Origin: an uncultured Candidatus Melainabacteria bacterium
Lineage (GTDB): Bacteria > Cyanobacteriota > Vampirovibrionia > Gastranaerophilales > Gastranaerophilaceae
NCBI GenBank assembly: GCA_934693215.1
Contig: CAKUVB010000101.1
Location: 1 to 6,544, forward strand
Length of the DNA stretch: 6,544 bases
Direction: 5' to 3'
Shown: positions 5,380 through 6,544 of the stretch, piece by piece
How positions within the stretch are numbered: the first letter of the stretch is position 1
Layout: the number at the start of each line of letters is the position of its first letter
Program-made: the position numbers and the translations under genes
The notes under the pieces: model-generated
Seen by the model: only the letters and a program-made list of their open reading frames with translations
The model's database searches: none
What the model was told of the DNA's origin: nothing

Positions 5380-6544
5380 GTGGAAAAATTCGATTTTTTT
5401 AATAAATTTAATAACCCTGTAATGGTTTTAAATAATGACATAGAACTTGTTTATAAAAACAATGTTTTTTGTCGTTATTTTCCCGATTTTAAGAATATAA
5501 AAAAGTTTTTACATAAAATTAATTATGATATATGTCCTCTTGATTCTGAGAACTTAGAAATTCATTCTCCAATTATTCAAGCAGTACGTTCAAAAGAAAG
5601 TTTTGTTGCATATATTTCTTATCAATATAAACAAAATGAGTTCTATTATTACAATATCAATGCAATAAAAAGAGGGAAATATACAATTATATTTTTCACA
5701 GATGCTACATCTCAAGAAAAATATGACAAATTAGAAAAAAAACATAATTTATTAGAAAAAAATTACGAAAATTTAACCGAACAAAATAATGATTTGCAAC
5801 ATATTAAACAAAAAGCACAAGCTCAAGCTATAAAAATGGCACTTATTAACAAAATCTCTAATATAATAAGAGAATCTATTGACTTGCCTAGTATTATAAA
5901 CCCTACATTAAAAGAGTTAGCTTTTATGTTTGGTGCTTTTAAAGCTTATTATGCAGAATTTAATAACAAAAAATTCTCAATTACACAATCCTTAAACATT
6001 TCAGATATTAATTCTACAGTAATGTTTGATAATAATGTAATTAAGACACTTAAAAATAATAAAATATCTTATTCTAGATGTATGAGAGAAAATTTGAACT
6101 CTGAACCTCTAAAAGAATCAGTTCAAAGAATAATAACTCCTATATATCATATGTCTGAAATGTTAGGTATTGTAGTCATATTATCCAGACAAAAAAGAGG
6201 TCTGAACGAAGAACTCGATATTTTAGAAAGCATATCTTCTCAACTTGGAACGGCTATTGTTCACGCAAAACTTTATAAAAAGAACATAGAAACAGTTAAA
6301 GAACTAAAGGCGACATTAAAACAATTAAAAGATACACAAATCCAATTGATTAATTCTGAGAAAATGGCATCTTTAGGTCAACTAATCGCTGGAGTTGCAC
6401 ACGAAATTAATACTCCTGTAGCTTCAATAAAATCTAACAATGAGATTCTAACAAAACTCATTAATAAAATTGAAAACAAAAATTTGGCTGAAATATTTAC
6501 GGATATAAATAATACAGATAAAGAAGCAATTCAAAGGATTAATC
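5380..6544 (+). CDS. PAS-GAF soluble sensor histidine kinase, 3' truncated
   Basis: The frame is open from GTG at 5380 to the right edge (388 codons visible). An in-frame TGA at 5362-5364 rules out a start further left. No Shine-Dalgarno precedes the GTG; the next Met, codon 15, has none either and would cut into the sensor domain. Seen in order: a PAS-like domain (about residues 4-118, FNNPVMVLNNDIELVYKN opening), a coiled coil (112-150), a GAF-like domain (about 152-300, LINKISNIIRESIDL opening), a signalling helix (300-330) and the HisKA H-box SEKMASLGQLIAGVAHEINT, with His341 (codon 6400-6402) as phosphoacceptor. The ATP-binding HATPase_c domain would lie beyond the window. No transmembrane helix is visible, so it should sense a cytoplasmic signal. 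No response regulator with a receiver domain is visible. The divergent winged-helix gene is the nearest possible partner. Confidence 0.85.
   Translation, partial: MEKFDFFNKFNNPVMVLNNDIELVYKNNVFCRYFPDFKNIKKFLHKINYDICPLDSENLEIHSPIIQAVRSKESFVAYISYQYKQNEFYYYNINAIKRGKYTIIFFTDATSQEKYDKLEKKHNLLEKNYENLTEQNNDLQHIKQKAQAQAIKMALINKISNIIRESIDLPSIINPTLKELAFMFGAFKAYYAEFNNKKFSITQSLNISDINSTVMFDNNVIKTLKNNKISYSRCMRENLNSEPLKESVQRIITPIYHMSEMLGIVVILSRQKRGLNEELDILESISSQLGTAIVHAKLYKKNIETVKELKATLKQLKDTQIQLINSEKMASLGQLIAGVAHEINTPVASIKSNNEILTKLINKIENKNLAEIFTDINNTDKEAIQRIN

Noticed and set aside
1..6544. CRISPR arrays, tRNA or rRNA genes, insertion sequences
   Set aside because: No regularly spaced repeats, no cloverleaf sequence, no transposase and no terminal inverted repeats were seen by eye.

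Overview
The window is strongly A+T-rich throughout and encodes proteins full of Lys, Asn and Ile. Short Shine-Dalgarno sites precede some of its genes, and the standard genetic code fits every frame. The soluble histidine kinase with a cyanobacterium-like H-box, together with the general protein style, would suit an uncultured gut Vampirovibrionia (Melainabacteria, Gastranaerophilales). A low-GC Firmicute is not excluded. This assignment is an inference from style, not from a marker gene.

Layout: five genes. (1) Positions 1-2729, + strand: the 3' part of a very large gene that begins left of the window. Its product carries two diverged FHA-like modules, a long uncharacterised helical middle, a phosphoribosyltransferase (PRTase)-type domain with an intact PRPP-loop motif, and a Ser/Thr/Lys-rich tail. 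(2) 2775-3431, +: a 218-residue protein that looks like a degenerate small-molecule-kinase or APH-type fold lacking usual catalytic residues. (3) 3432-3490: a short convergent gap holding a 13-bp stem-loop that overlaps a second possible pairing. (4) 4609-3491, -: a DUF262 (GmrSD/SspE N-terminal-like) protein with an altered DGQQR motif and no C-terminal HNH nuclease. (5) 5244-4630, -: a winged-helix DNA-binding protein, the upstream gene of a two-gene unit with the DUF262 gene. (6) 5245-5379: a divergent intergenic region. (7) 5380-6544, +: a PAS-GAF-HisKA sensor kinase cut by the right edge, probably translated from a leaderless GTG.

How the parts may work together: the left half pairs a phosphopeptide-reader-like FHA/PRTase protein with a kinase-like partner, suggesting a Ser/Thr phosphorylation-linked or conflict-type module. 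The right half places a DUF262 NTPase-like protein under or beside a winged-helix regulator, divergent from a cytoplasmic sensor kinase. The functional links are inferred from gene order and motifs. The least ordinary items are the FHA-FHA-PRTase fusion with its pseudokinase-like neighbour, and the nuclease-less DUF262 protein with its winged-helix partner.
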